Positions 8,390 to 18,451 of a DNA stretch of 44,419 bases are shown in pieces. Below the pieces are notes generated by a model. That model was not told the origin of the DNA. It saw only the letters and a program-made list of their open reading frames with translations, and made no database searches. The DNA is from Burkholderiales bacterium (lineage in GTDB: Bacteria > Pseudomonadota > Gammaproteobacteria > Burkholderiales > SG8-39). Positions within the stretch are counted from its first letter, which is position 1; each line of letters starts with the position of its first letter. The stretch lies in assembly GCA_014860355.1 (NCBI GenBank), contig JACZJV010000170.1:1-44419 (forward strand), read 5' to 3'. The translations under genes and the position numbers were made by a program.

Positions 8390-8427
8390 CCCTGCTCGCA
8401 AATTCCCAACCATATCGGGAGCAGGAA

Positions 8428-9114
8428 GTGTCGAACGTGTCGCCCTCATCGCATGACAGCCGGCGCAGAACCGCGGTCCTGCTCGGATCGACCGGAGCGA
8501 CGGGACAAAAGCTCCTGCCGCTGCTATTGAACGATCCGTGTTACAGCAGAATCATTACCCTCAACCGTCGCGAGACCGGCATCAGCCACGCGAAGCTGGA
8601 AAATCGTGTAGTCGATTTTAATTATCTGGCCGCGGGCTTTGACGGACTGAAGGTCGATGACTGTTACTGCACCTTCGGCACGACCCTGAAGATCGCCGGC
8701 TCTGAGGCGGCGATGACCCGGATCGATCATGAGTTCGTCCTGGAATTCGCCAAAGCGGGCCGCGCGGCCGGGGCAAGGCGCTTTGCCTATCTCTCGGCCG
8801 CCAATGCCAACGCTGGATCTTCGGTGTACTACGCCCGGCTCAAAGGTCGGACCGAAGACGCCCTCAAGGCGCTGGGCTTTGCCGACTTGAGCATTTTTCG
8901 CCCCGGCATGATCGTCGCCGAGCGCACCGATCGAAGATGGGCGGAATCCATGCTTTTCCCCCTGCTCCCCGTGCTCGACAAACTCATGCCGGGAGCGCTC
9001 TCCAGATACAGGTCGATCCGGGTAGAGACTCTCGCCAGAGCCATCGCCGCTTTTGGTCGCCAACAGGGTAGCGGAAACAAAACCCTTTATTGGCAGGACA
9101 TGATGGACGCCTAG
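8428..9114 (+). CDS. NAD(P)-binding Rossmann protein, TIP30/HTATIP2-like atypical SDR
   Basis: A 228-aa cytoplasmic protein with the dinucleotide-binding glycine motif [13 protein letters not shown] near the N-terminus (GxxGxxG), the block [21 protein letters not shown] containing a Tyr-xxx-Lys pair, and IFRPGMIV, an arrangement typical of TIP30-like extended SDR proteins. No substrate can be named. The GTG start at 8428 is preceded by GGGAGCAGGAA, a good though very close ribosome-binding site. The gene reads away from the MBL/hemerythrin gene and toward htpX: its TAG stop and that of htpX share the four bases CTAG at 9111-9114. Confidence 0.85.
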   Translation: MSNVSPSSHDSRRRTAVLLGSTGATGQKLLPLLLNDPCYSRIITLNRRETGISHAKLENRVVDFNYLAAGFDGLKVDDCYCTFGTTLKIAGSEAAMTRIDHEFVLEFAKAGRAAGARRFAYLSAANANAGSSVYYARLKGRTEDALKALGFADLSIFRPGMIVAERTDRRWAESMLFPLLPVLDKLMPGALSRYRSIRVETLARAIAAFGRQQGSGNKTLYWQDMMDA

Positions 9115-9983
9115 TTCCCGCGATTGCTCAGCGCGGCGATGCGCGCTTCAATCGGCGGATGGGTCGAGAACAGCGCCATGAATCCGCCCTTGTCGGTGAT
9201 GCCGCTCGCCGCCATCGACTGCGGCAGCGCGCCGGGTTCCAGGCCTCCCAGGCGCGCAAGCGCCTTGACCATGGGCCTGGGCGAACCCAGCAAATGCGCG
9301 GAGGCGGCATCGGCGCGGAATTCGCGCCGGCGCGAGAACCAGGCCACGATCATGGAAGCGAGTATGCCCAGCAGGATCTGGCAGACGAAGGAGGTGATGT
9401 AGTAGCCCATGCCCACGCCACGTTCGGTCTTGAACACGACCTTGTCGACGAAGAAGCCGATGACGCGCGACAGGAAAATCACGAAGGTATTCACCACGCC
9501 CTGAATCAGCGTAAGCGTGATCATGTCGCCGTTGGATACATGGCCGATCTCGTGCCCGAGCACGGCCTCGACTTCCTCACGGCTCATCGATTGCAGCAGG
9601 CCCGTGGACACCGCGACCAGCGCGCTGTTCTTGAAAGCGCCGGTGGCAAAGGCATTGGGCTCGCCTTCGTAGACCGCCACCTCGGGATGGCCGATGCCTG
9701 CTTTGTCCGCGAGCTTGTGCACCGTCTGCACCAACCAGAATTCGGTGGAATTTTCCGAACCGTCGATGACGCGCGCGCCGGTGGACCATTTCGCCATGGG
9801 TTTGGAAATCAGCAGCGAGAATATGGAACCGCCGAAGCCCACCACCAGCGAGAACCCGAGCAGCGTCCGGTAATCGATGCCGTTTGCCGTCAGGAAGCGG
9901 TCCAGGCCGAGCACCGAGAGGACTACCGACAGCACCAGCACCACCGCGATGTTGGTTACCAGGAACAGGGCTATACGTTTCAT
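9111..9983 (-). CDS. htpX: Membrane zinc metalloprotease HtpX
   Basis: HtpX is an M48 peptidase of the inner membrane that degrades misfolded membrane proteins in parallel with FtsH. This one is 290 aa, the usual length. Two N-terminal membrane helices (about 4-26 and 38-60) and a later hydrophobic pair (about 155-215) are visible. The zinc motif is GHEIGH (His144, Glu145, His148) and the third ligand is expected in [18 protein letters not shown] and [10 protein letters not shown] are further M48 signatures. ATG 9983 was chosen because it starts the conserved MKRIALF and has AAAGG eight bases upstream; the frame stays open to 10133 but that extension is not protein-like. The stop overlaps that of the convergent TIP30-like gene. 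Confidence 0.96.
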   Translation of the reverse strand: MKRIALFLVTNIAVVLVLSVVLSVLGLDRFLTANGIDYRTLLGFSLVVGFGGSIFSLLISKPMAKWSTGARVIDGSENSTEFWLVQTVHKLADKAGIGHPEVAVYEGEPNAFATGAFKNSALVAVSTGLLQSMSREEVEAVLGHEIGHVSNGDMITLTLIQGVVNTFVIFLSRVIGFFVDKVVFKTERGVGMGYYITSFVCQILLGILASMIVAWFSRRREFRADAASAHLLGSPRPMVKALARLGGLEPGALPQSMAASGITDKGGFMALFSTHPPIEARIAALSNRGN

Positions 9984-10329
9984 GTAGCAACCTTTATTTT
10001 GAATTCCGCAATGCACAGATCCATCTCGACGGTCGCGGACGCCGTTTTTCCGGGCGTTTGACCACGCTCCCGGTAAAAGGGTTCCCGGCGCAGGAAAACG
10101 TCCAGAAAAACCTGATCCGGCCGCGTCTGCCACGACACGCGTCTAGGGTCCCGGTCCCTGGTCCGGCCGCAAGCGCCGCGCCTCGTGAGCCGCGCACATT
10201 ATGCCTGCGCCCGGCCGATTGCGGTGCCGGCTGGCTGCGCCTACGACGCCGAAGACCGGACGGCCGGAGTGCCTGGGCTGCAGCCGCCGACTCGGAAAGT
10301 CGCGGCGACAACTCGCAACCCGACCCCTA
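9984..10329. other. 346-bp intergenic region between htpX and the cNMP-binding gene
   Basis: No open frame here looks like a protein; the frames are GC-driven and low in hydrophobic pattern. The region must contain the htpX promoter and the end of the cNMP gene transcript, yet I could not find a convincing -35/-10 pair or a T-tailed hairpin. It may hold an unannotated small RNA or simply be spacer. Confidence 0.4.
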
Positions 10330-10710
10330 CTAGCGCCCGGAATTCATCCGGCGCAGCCGGTCGGCCAGCACGCGCATGACATGCAGCGCGAACTCCGGCC
10401 GACAGGCCACCAGGTCGCCGAAGCGTTTTTCATCGATGGGTATCAGCAGGCATTGGGTCTTCGCAATCCCTGAAGCGCTGCGCGGGCTGGAATCGATCAG
10501 CGCCATCTCGCCGAGGATGCCGCCGCTGCGCACCGTCTCCACCGGCTTGCCATCGATCACGATCTGCGCCTCCCCCTCCACTATGACGTACATGAGGTCG
10601 CCGGGTTCGCCTTTGGCGAAGATGATTTTGCCCGCTGCGGCGGGGACGAGCGAGGCATCGCTGGGCAACAGGGCGATCAGGGCGCTGGGTGACAGGTCGA
10701 TTGCGGGCAT
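10330..10710 (-). CDS. Stand-alone cyclic nucleotide-binding domain protein
   Basis: A 126-aa protein made of a single CAP_ED (Crp-like) cyclic-nucleotide-binding fold. Visible are KIIFAKGEPGDLMYVIVEG (early beta strands), then the phosphate-binding cassette GGILGEMALIDSSPRSAS, which has the conserved Gly-Glu and the Arg that contacts the cyclic phosphate, and finally the C-helix region (LADRLRRMN). There is no helix-turn-helix or other output domain, so it is not a transcription factor by itself. It may be a regulatory partner for another protein. It lies about 107 bp downstream of the 6-phosphogluconate dehydrogenase gene on the same strand and may be the last gene of the sugar operon. Confidence 0.88.
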   Translation of the reverse strand: MPAIDLSPSALIALLPSDASLVPAAAGKIIFAKGEPGDLMYVIVEGEAQIVIDGKPVETVRSGGILGEMALIDSSPRSASGIAKTQCLLIPIDEKRFGDLVACRPEFALHVMRVLADRLRRMNSGR

Positions 10711-10816
10711 GGCGGTTCCAAACGATGGGAAATTCGATCCTGCAATCTACCACTAATCCCGGGGCGACCGGCTCCGCGCCGACGCAGGCGTCCGACGATT
10801 GCGCATCCGCACCCCC

Positions 10817-11833
10817 TCACTTCGTCGCCTTCTCCTGATGCCCGCCGAACTGCAGGCGCATCGCCGATAGCAGCTTGTTCTGGAAATCCGCCTCGCCGCG
10901 CGAGCTGAAGCGCGCGTAGAGGGCGGCCGTGAGCACTTGCGCTGGGGTGCCCTGCTCGATCGCGGCCTGTATCGTCCAGCGCCCTTCGCCCGAATCGGAG
11001 ACGCGCCCCGCGAACTTTTTCAGCGTGGGGTCCTCGACCAGGGCCGCGGCCGTCAGGTCGAGGAGCCAGGACGCAACCACGCTGCCGCGCCGCCAGACTT
11101 CGGCGATGTCGGCGAGGTTCATGTCGTAGCGGTGGTGCTCGGGCTGGCGCAGCGGCGTCGTCTCGGCGTCGTCTTCCCGGTTTGCCTTGCCGACGTTCGC
11201 ATGCTTGAGGATGTTGAAGCCCTCGGCGTACGCCGCCATGAGTCCGTACTCGATGCCGTTATGCACCATCTTGACGAAATGGCCGGCGCCGTTCGGCCCG
11301 CAGTGGAGGTAGCCCTCCTCTGCCGTACCCTTCCCCTTCTTGCGTGCCGGCGTACGCGGGATCTCGCCCCTACCGGGAGCGAGACTGCGGAAGATCGGGT
11401 CGAGCCGCTTCACCACCCTGGCCTCGCCGCCTATCATCATGCAGTAGCCCCGCTCCAGGCCCCAGACGCCGCCGCTGGTGCCGACGTCGACGTAATGCAT
11501 GCCCTTCGGAGCCAGTTCCCTGGCGCGGCGGATGTCGTCGACGTAGTAGGAGTTGCCGCCGTCGATCAGGATGTCCCCCTTATCGAGCAATGGAATCAGA
11601 TCGGCGATCGCCTGGTCGACCACGGCCGCCGGCACCATCAGCCAGATTGCGCGCGGTTTGGCGAGCTTTCTGACCAGGTCGGCCAGCGACGCCGCGCCGG
11701 TCGCCTGCTCCCTGGCCAGCTTGGCCACGGCCTTCCTTGATCTGTCGAAGACGACGCATTCGTGGCCGCCGCCTATCAGCCGGCGCGCCATGTTGGCGCC
11801 CATCCGGCCCAATCCGATCATTCCAAGCTGCAT
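10817..11833 (-). CDS. gnd: 6-phosphogluconate dehydrogenase, decarboxylating (short YqeC type)
   Basis: Oxidative decarboxylation of 6-phosphogluconate to ribulose-5-phosphate in the cytoplasm; 338 aa, the short form. The N-terminal Rossmann motif is GLGRMG (residues 7-12). The residue after the second strand is Asp (VVFDRSRK) where NADP enzymes usually have Asn-Arg-Thr, which suggests NAD preference (inference). Substrate-site blocks are [22 protein letters not shown] and [20 protein letters not shown] with the catalytic Lys. The start is ATG 11833, where similarity begins and a CAGGAGT site precedes it; an upstream open extension overlaps pgi and is rejected. It lies 17 bp after pgi. No glucose-6-phosphate dehydrogenase or gluconate kinase gene is in the window. 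Confidence 0.94.
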   Translation of the reverse strand: MQLGMIGLGRMGANMARRLIGGGHECVVFDRSRKAVAKLAREQATGAASLADLVRKLAKPRAIWLMVPAAVVDQAIADLIPLLDKGDILIDGGNSYYVDDIRRARELAPKGMHYVDVGTSGGVWGLERGYCMMIGGEARVVKRLDPIFRSLAPGRGEIPRTPARKKGKGTAEEGYLHCGPNGAGHFVKMVHNGIEYGLMAAYAEGFNILKHANVGKANREDDAETTPLRQPEHHRYDMNLADIAEVWRRGSVVASWLLDLTAAALVEDPTLKKFAGRVSDSGEGRWTIQAAIEQGTPAQVLTAALYARFSSRGEADFQNKLLSAMRLQFGGHQEKATK

Positions 11834-11850
11834 GGCTGACTCCTGCTTGC

Positions 11851-13493
<1,643 letters not shown>

Positions 13494-13497
<4 letters not shown>

Positions 13498-14240
13498 CGG
13501 CGCGTATTCCTCCTGGTCTTTCCTGCTTTCCTGGCGGCGACGCCAGGGATCGCCGGGGCACCGGGCGGCCGGCCGCCCGGTGCCGGCTCCCACAGCCTGT
13601 ATCCGCCCAGAAACGCCAGCGAATTGTCGCCCAGGCGGCAGCCCGGCGGCAGCTTGGTCAGCTTTTTCGCATTCCCTCCACCGAGGACGACGTCGTCCAG
13701 CAGCAGCGCGGAGACGAAGCGTTTCACCACGTTCGCGACGTTCTTCCGCCAGGCGCTCTTGCCGAATTTCTCCAGGCCGCGTACGCCCAGATAGCCCTCG
13801 TAGGTACTCTCGCCCCAGGGTAGGTGCGCAAGTTCCATGGGAACGACGGTCCCGTTCACGATCAGCGCCGAACCGAGGCCCGTACCCAGGCCGAGGAACA
13901 GCATGGTCCCGCCCCTGTAGCTGCCCAGGGCCTGCATGGCGGCATCATTGATTATCCTGACCGGTCGCGCGAACGCCTTTTCGAAATCAAAGCGGCGCCA
14001 ACCGGGACCGAGGTTGTGCGGTTCGGCGACGATGCGGCCTTTGGCAACCACGCCCGGATAGCCTATCGATACCAGGTCGTAGTCCCAGTCGGCCGCAAGC
14101 TTGCGCACACCGGCGACCATCTGCTTCGGCCTCATCCGCGGACCGGAGGGAAACCTCCTCGGCGCAGTTTGCCCGGTGGCGAGTATCTTGACATTGGTGC
14201 CGCCGATGTCGACGACCAGCACCCGCTGCGCGCGCTTCAT
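13494..14240 (-). CDS. ROK-family sugar kinase, probably glucokinase
   Basis: A 248-aa sugar kinase that would make glucose-6-phosphate for the directly overlapping pgi. The N-terminal phosphate-binding loop is [10 protein letters not shown]. Other blocks are [26 protein letters not shown] (substrate-site Asn-Asp) and [13 protein letters not shown], the second phosphate loop. It is short, and the zinc-binding Cys cluster of classical ROK repressors/kinases is absent. Some proteins of this look are polyphosphate- rather than ATP-dependent; sequence by eye cannot settle the phosphoryl donor, though PPK2 is encoded elsewhere in the window. The C-terminus is Pro/Gly/Arg-rich low-complexity sequence. 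The last 4 bases overlap the pgi start. Confidence 0.85.
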
Positions 14241-14396
14241 CGGGCCGGTCCAGCGATGGCGCGCCCGGCGTGTTCGTCCTGTCCGCGCTGATCGAGCACG
14301 CTGGCCTGCATAGTAGCCACTCCGAAGTATGCCGCACCGATTTCAGCCTGGCGCCGGCGGGCTGGGCGAGTTCCATTGCCGCGTACGCCCGGCTAT

Positions 14397-15218
14397 CTAC
14401 ACCTGCGCAGCGGGTCGGCCCTTCCGCCGAAACAGGCGGTCTTGGTCGCTGTCGAAGTAGTACAGCTTGGCGACTTCTATGCGCTTTGCGAGAAAACTGC
14501 AGGCGAGTACGGCCAAGAGCATACCAGCGATCGGCCCGACCCAGTAGACCCACCAGTCCTGCCATTGCCCGGAGACGAGCGCCGGCCCCAGGCTGCGCGC
14601 CGGGTTGGTGCTGGTGCCGGAGATCGGCGACTCGGCCCAGACCATGATCGCGTAGAGCGGCGGAAACATCGCCGGGGTGTAGGGTCGGATGCGGCGGAAA
14701 CCGAGAAAGACGCAGAGCAGGGTGACCATCGCGAACGTGGTGATCACCTCGCCCAGGATGACGGTCGTCAGTGGGATGTCGGGTCCGGGCAAGCTCGCGC
14801 CGTAGGCCACGCTTGCGCCCATGCCTCCCCACAAGAGCAGCGGCAGGCAGCCCAGGACCGCGCCGATCAGCTGTGCCGCGATATAGCCCAGGGTGGTCTT
14901 CAAATCGAGTTTGCCCATCAGGCGAAACGCCAGCGTGACCGCCGGATTGATATGGGCGCCGCTGCGCATGCCCACCGGGGACAGTGCGATCAGCGCGCCC
15001 GTCGTTCCAAACAGGAAACCCGTGATCAGGCGCCTGAGGTCCTCGCCCGGGATCAGCCGCGCCATCGGGCTGCCGTCTCCGAACATGAATATGACCAGGG
15101 ACAGCCCGACCAGCAAGAGCAGCGCCGTGCCGATCAGCTCGGACAGGTACACCTGCCAGGGAAAGAGTGGACTGCCCTTGTTTTCCATGATGCGTGTACT
15201 TTCCTGCGGCCGTGTCAT
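14397..15218 (-). CDS. MIP-family aquaporin/glycerol channel
   Basis: An inner-membrane channel of 273 aa with the aquaporin fold: six membrane helices and two half-helices carrying the NPA boxes GAHINPAVTLAF (first) and GTSTNPARSLGP (second). The residues after the second box (Ala-Arg-Ser) include the selectivity-filter Arg. Water or small-polyol specificity is not decided. Start choice: ATG 15218 forms an ATGA overlap with the stop of the epimerase gene, but ATG 15188 (MENKGSP) has an AGGAAAG site ten bases upstream and fits family starts; either is possible. Its place inside a sugar-catabolic operon is unusual and suggests osmotic balance or uptake of a small solute. Confidence 0.92.
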   Translation of the reverse strand: MTRPQESTRIMENKGSPLFPWQVYLSELIGTALLLLVGLSLVIFMFGDGSPMARLIPGEDLRRLITGFLFGTTGALIALSPVGMRSGAHINPAVTLAFRLMGKLDLKTTLGYIAAQLIGAVLGCLPLLLWGGMGASVAYGASLPGPDIPLTTVILGEVITTFAMVTLLCVFLGFRRIRPYTPAMFPPLYAIMVWAESPISGTSTNPARSLGPALVSGQWQDWWVYWVGPIAGMLLAVLACSFLAKRIEVAKLYYFDSDQDRLFRRKGRPAAQV

Positions 15219-16126
15219 GCGAGCGTATCGACACCGATGCGAAACGCCGCCCGGTAGCGACCGCCCGGCGGGACCAGCTGCAGCCCGCTGCCGCTGATCA
15301 GCGCATTGGTCGGCGCGGTCATCGGCTCCAGCGCGACATAGTCCTTATCCCTGGGCGCGAATACCTGCGCATAAGCATAGCCTTCGAGCAACTCCAGGGT
15401 GATCCTCATGCCGGCGCCCTCCAGGGAGAAGGACGCCGTCGCCGCCAGCGTGGCAAATCCGTCGTCGAATTCGAGTTCTCCCAGCGCCGCATCCATTCCC
15501 GCGTACAAGGCCTGTTCGCCGGTCGGGATCAGCTGCCGGTCCAGCACCAGCCTGCGCATCGCCGGCAACACCAGCCGCCACTGCGATCGCGCCAGTCCGG
15601 GCAGCCCGAAGTAGGGATGAAAGCCGAAGCTCACCGGCACCGCTGCCTCCTGCCCGGCAACCAGCGTCGTCTCCAGGGTCAGCCCCTGCGGATGCAGAGT
15701 CGCCGCCATTTCGAGCCGGTGGCGATAGGGAAATACCTGCAGGAGCGCGTCGCCATCCCAATCGAGGCCGGCGACCAGGCCGTCCTTGCGCACCTGCTTC
15801 AGCTCCCAGGCCAGACGCGACCAGGGCACGCCGTGTATCGGCAGGTGCTGTGCGTCGAAATTCAGCAGCGGCGAGGCCGGATCCAGTGCTACCTGCCGCC
15901 CCGCCGCAGAATAGCCGTAAGTCGCGAGGCGGTTTGCCCAAGGATGCAGCAGCGGGATGCCGGCGGCGCTTCCGCGCTCGGCCGAGGCCTCCAGATCGTC
16001 GACGCGCCGCAGCAGCTCCTCCCCCCGATGGCGCAGCGAGGTGCAGATCATTCCCATGCCGGGCAAGAACACGGACTCGAGCTCGCCGGCGGAGATGGAA
16101 TAAGCGATTTCCTTCGACACATCCAT
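15215..16126 (-). CDS. Aldose 1-epimerase (mutarotase)
   Basis: Interconverts alpha and beta anomers of glucose or a related aldose; 303 aa. Family marks are PLLHPWANR (substrate Arg), PIHGVPW (first His), FGFHPYFGLPG (catalytic His) and the C-terminal VALEPMTAPTNAL with the catalytic Glu. No signal peptide, so cytoplasmic. It lies 10 bp after the lactonase gene and overlaps the aquaporin start (ATGA). In this cluster it could present the beta anomer to the glucose dehydrogenase after glycosidases release alpha-glucose. Confidence 0.92.
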   Translation of the reverse strand: MDVSKEIAYSISAGELESVFLPGMGMICTSLRHRGEELLRRVDDLEASAERGSAAGIPLLHPWANRLATYGYSAAGRQVALDPASPLLNFDAQHLPIHGVPWSRLAWELKQVRKDGLVAGLDWDGDALLQVFPYRHRLEMAATLHPQGLTLETTLVAGQEAAVPVSFGFHPYFGLPGLARSQWRLVLPAMRRLVLDRQLIPTGEQALYAGMDAALGELEFDDGFATLAATASFSLEGAGMRITLELLEGYAYAQVFAPRDKDYVALEPMTAPTNALISGSGLQLVPPGGRYRAAFRIGVDTLA

Positions 16127-16136
16127 TCGTACGCGC

Positions 16137-17321
16137 CTACTCGAGAGGGATGATGACTACGCAGACGGGAGCAGCCAGTTTCAAGGACCCGGGCGCCGGT
16201 TTCAGCCGGCCGCTCCTCTGGTCGATGCGGAAGAACTTGAGTTCGTTCGAGTCCTGGTTGGCCGCGATCAGCCATTTTCCGCCCGGATCGATGGCGAAGT
16301 GGCGCGGCGTCCTGCCGCCGCTCGGAACCCAGTGTGCAGATTTCAGCTTCCCGTCGCCCGCATTGACGCTGAACACGGCGATGCTGTCGTGCCCCCGGTT
16401 CGAGACGTACAGGTATCTGCCTTTGGGATCCAGCGCGATCTCCGCCGCGGTGTTCTGTTTGCCGGCGAACTTCGCGGGCAGGGTCGGGTTGGTCTGTATC
16501 AGGCGCAGCGTGCCCGCGTCCGGGTCGTATGAAAATACCGCGACCGTGTTCGCCAGTTCGTTCACCACGTACAGCTGCTTGCCCGATGGAGCAAAAGCGA
16601 GGTGTCGCGGTCCTGCGCCCGGCTCCATCGCGACGAAGCCGGGACTCGCCGGCGTGAGGGTACCGCGGTCGGCATCGAAGCGGTGCACGAGCAGCTTGTC
16701 GATTCCCAGATCCGCCGTTATGGCGTAGCGGTTGTCCTTGCTGAGTTGTATGGCATGCGCATGCGGTCCCGTCTGGCGCTGCGGGTGCACGCCAGCCCCG
16801 GCGTCCTGCACGAAGGCCGTGCGCTCGCCCAGGCGCCCGTCCTTTCCGACGCGGAACACCGCCACGTTCCCGCCCGTGTAATTCGCCACCAGCAGATAGC
16901 GGCCGGACTTGTCCAGGGACAGGTGGGCGGGGCCGGCGCCGAGCGACGATACCTGCTGCAGCAGTTTCAACTTGCCCGACACACGATCGATCGCAAACGC
17001 GCTGAGCGCGCCGGTCGGCTGCTTGGCGTAGGTATCGAGCTCATTCACCGCGTACAGAAATCGGCCGCTCGGATCGGCGGCGAGAAAGGACGGATTGTCC
17101 GTCGCGGCTGCGAGACCCACCGGCTTTGTTTTTCCAGTGGCCGGGTCGAAGCGATAGGCGTAGATGCCCTCGCTGCCTTTGCCGGTATAGCTGCCGACGT
17201 ACATCAGGTATTCGCCGGCAGGGGCTGCAGGCGCCGCGACGAGCAGAACGGCCAGCAGCCAGATCTGCCTGAAAACGCCAGACCGGCGCATGCACTCCCG
17301 CAAAAGCCTGGTCATCGTCAC
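16137..17321 (-). CDS. Exported beta-propeller lactonase (6-phosphogluconolactonase-like, YbhE type)
   Basis: A 394-aa seven-bladed-propeller lactonase. Repeated blades are visible: LMYVGSYT, FLAADPSGRFLYAVNE, AHLSLDKSGRYLLVANY, GPHAHAIQLSKDNRYAI, RHLAFAPSGKQLYVVNE and EIALDPKGRYLYVSNR. The family hydrolyses gluconolactones, mainly 6-phosphogluconolactone in YbhE/Pgl. Residues 1-35 form a signal peptide (Arg-rich, then IWLLAVLLVAAPAAPA), so the mature protein should be periplasmic, where phosphorylated sugars are not expected; gluconolactone or another sugar lactone is the likelier substrate (inference). It lies 80 bp after the glucose dehydrogenase gene, consistent with a dehydrogenase-lactonase sequence, although that enzyme has no export signal. 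Confidence 0.88.
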   Translation of the reverse strand: MTMTRLLRECMRRSGVFRQIWLLAVLLVAAPAAPAGEYLMYVGSYTGKGSEGIYAYRFDPATGKTKPVGLAAATDNPSFLAADPSGRFLYAVNELDTYAKQPTGALSAFAIDRVSGKLKLLQQVSSLGAGPAHLSLDKSGRYLLVANYTGGNVAVFRVGKDGRLGERTAFVQDAGAGVHPQRQTGPHAHAIQLSKDNRYAITADLGIDKLLVHRFDADRGTLTPASPGFVAMEPGAGPRHLAFAPSGKQLYVVNELANTVAVFSYDPDAGTLRLIQTNPTLPAKFAGKQNTAAEIALDPKGRYLYVSNRGHDSIAVFSVNAGDGKLKSAHWVPSGGRTPRHFAIDPGGKWLIAANQDSNELKFFRIDQRSGRLKPAPGSLKLAAPVCVVIIPLE

Positions 17322-17401
17322 GCCGATTTCCTTTTCTGGTCTGGTCGCCCTCGCGCAGGGAGCGCGTCGAGCAAGCGCCGATGCGCACTAGGCGCCAGCG
17401 C

Positions 17402-18451
17402 TCAGGCCGCCGAAAACTGGATCACGACCTTGATGTCGTCGGGCTGCCTCTCCAGAGCCTGTTTGAAGTTCTCCGGCTGTTCGCGCCGGGTAATCAGTCG
17501 GCCCAGCCACTTGCGGTCCGCGCGCCCCAGCGCTTCGGCCGCCTTGTACCAGTGGCGCTTGTTGGCGTTGACGCTGCCGACGATGACGTTGTTACGCAGC
17601 ACGATGTTGGCCGCCGTGTCGGCCGTGGGTATATTGCCGCTGCGGCCGCCGCTGCCGACCCCGGTCAGACACACGACGCCGCCGGCGCCTACAGTCTGAA
17701 TCGAGTCGGCGATGACCTGCCCGACGCCGGTGCATTCGACGATCACTTCCGGCTCGAAACCGATATCCCTGACGCTGCCCGAGTGATAAATCGCGCCGAG
17801 TTCGCGTACGAGTTCAGGCTTGAGTCCCGATTCGACCCGGTCGAGCACGTGGACCTCGAGCCCATGCTGCTTGCCTACGAGAGCGGCGAGCAGACCGATG
17901 GGACCGGCGCCCGTCACGAGCAGGGTGCGCGGCTCCCAGAAGGCGCGGCTCCCGACCGCGACGACCTGCTCCCAGGCCTTCGTGACCACCGTCGTGGGCT
18001 CGAGCAGCACCCCGAGCAGCCCGAGACTCGGATCGATCTTCATGACGTACTCGGGCTCTATCCGCCAGCGTTCCGACATATAGCCGTGGATCTCCTTGAT
18101 GCCGCGTTCGGTGTACTGGCCGTTGCGGCACATGTCCCACTCGCCCACCGCGCAGTTCGGGCAGGGAACCGGATCCGGACGGCGCACGATCCCGACCACC
18201 AGATCGCCTTTCTTGAGCGAGCTGCTCGGGCCCGGATCGATCACGCGGCCGAGGGATTCATGTCCCAGCACCAGGCGCGTTTTTCCCGGGGGCGACCAGC
18301 CGTATTTTCCCTCGACGATCTCGACATCCGTGCCGCAGACGCCGACAGCCACCGCCTCCACCAGGACCGAGCCCTCATGCACGTCGGGTTCGGGGATGTC
18401 TTCGTATCGTGCGCTGCCCGGTTTCCTGGGTTCTACGGTAATCGCTTTCAT
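17402..18451 (-). CDS. Zinc-dependent glucose 1-dehydrogenase-like MDR
   Basis: A 349-aa medium-chain dehydrogenase. Catalytic zinc ligands are GVCGTD (Cys39) and GHE (His64, Glu65). The structural-zinc loop holds only three Cys (97, 100, 108) instead of four. The Rossmann motif is TGAGPIGLLA (180-189). The blocks GIKEIHGYMSERW and LLGVLLEPTTVVTKAWEQ are characteristic of archaeal-type glucose 1-dehydrogenases, so glucose to gluconolactone is the best guess; another aldose is possible. The start is ATG 18451, which overlaps the TGA of the GH13 gene by 4 bases; the open frame up to 18619 is overlap with GH13. No signal peptide. Confidence 0.88.
   Translation of the reverse strand: MKAITVEPRKPGSARYEDIPEPDVHEGSVLVEAVAVGVCGTDVEIVEGKYGWSPPGKTRLVLGHESLGRVIDPGPSSSLKKGDLVVGIVRRPDPVPCPNCAVGEWDMCRNGQYTERGIKEIHGYMSERWRIEPEYVMKIDPSLGLLGVLLEPTTVVTKAWEQVVAVGSRAFWEPRTLLVTGAGPIGLLAALVGKQHGLEVHVLDRVESGLKPELVRELGAIYHSGSVRDIGFEPEVIVECTGVGQVIADSIQTVGAGGVVCLTGVGSGGRSGNIPTADTAANIVLRNNVIVGSVNANKRHWYKAAEALGRADRKWLGRLITRREQPENFKQALERQPDDIKVVIQFSAA

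Noticed and set aside
6134-8530. A 798-codon open frame on the plus strand, antisense to the MBL/hemerythrin gene
   Set aside because: Its translation is rich in Ala, Arg, His, Gln and Asp with no domain pattern, while the minus strand shows full metal-site motifs. Long antisense frames are expected at this GC content.
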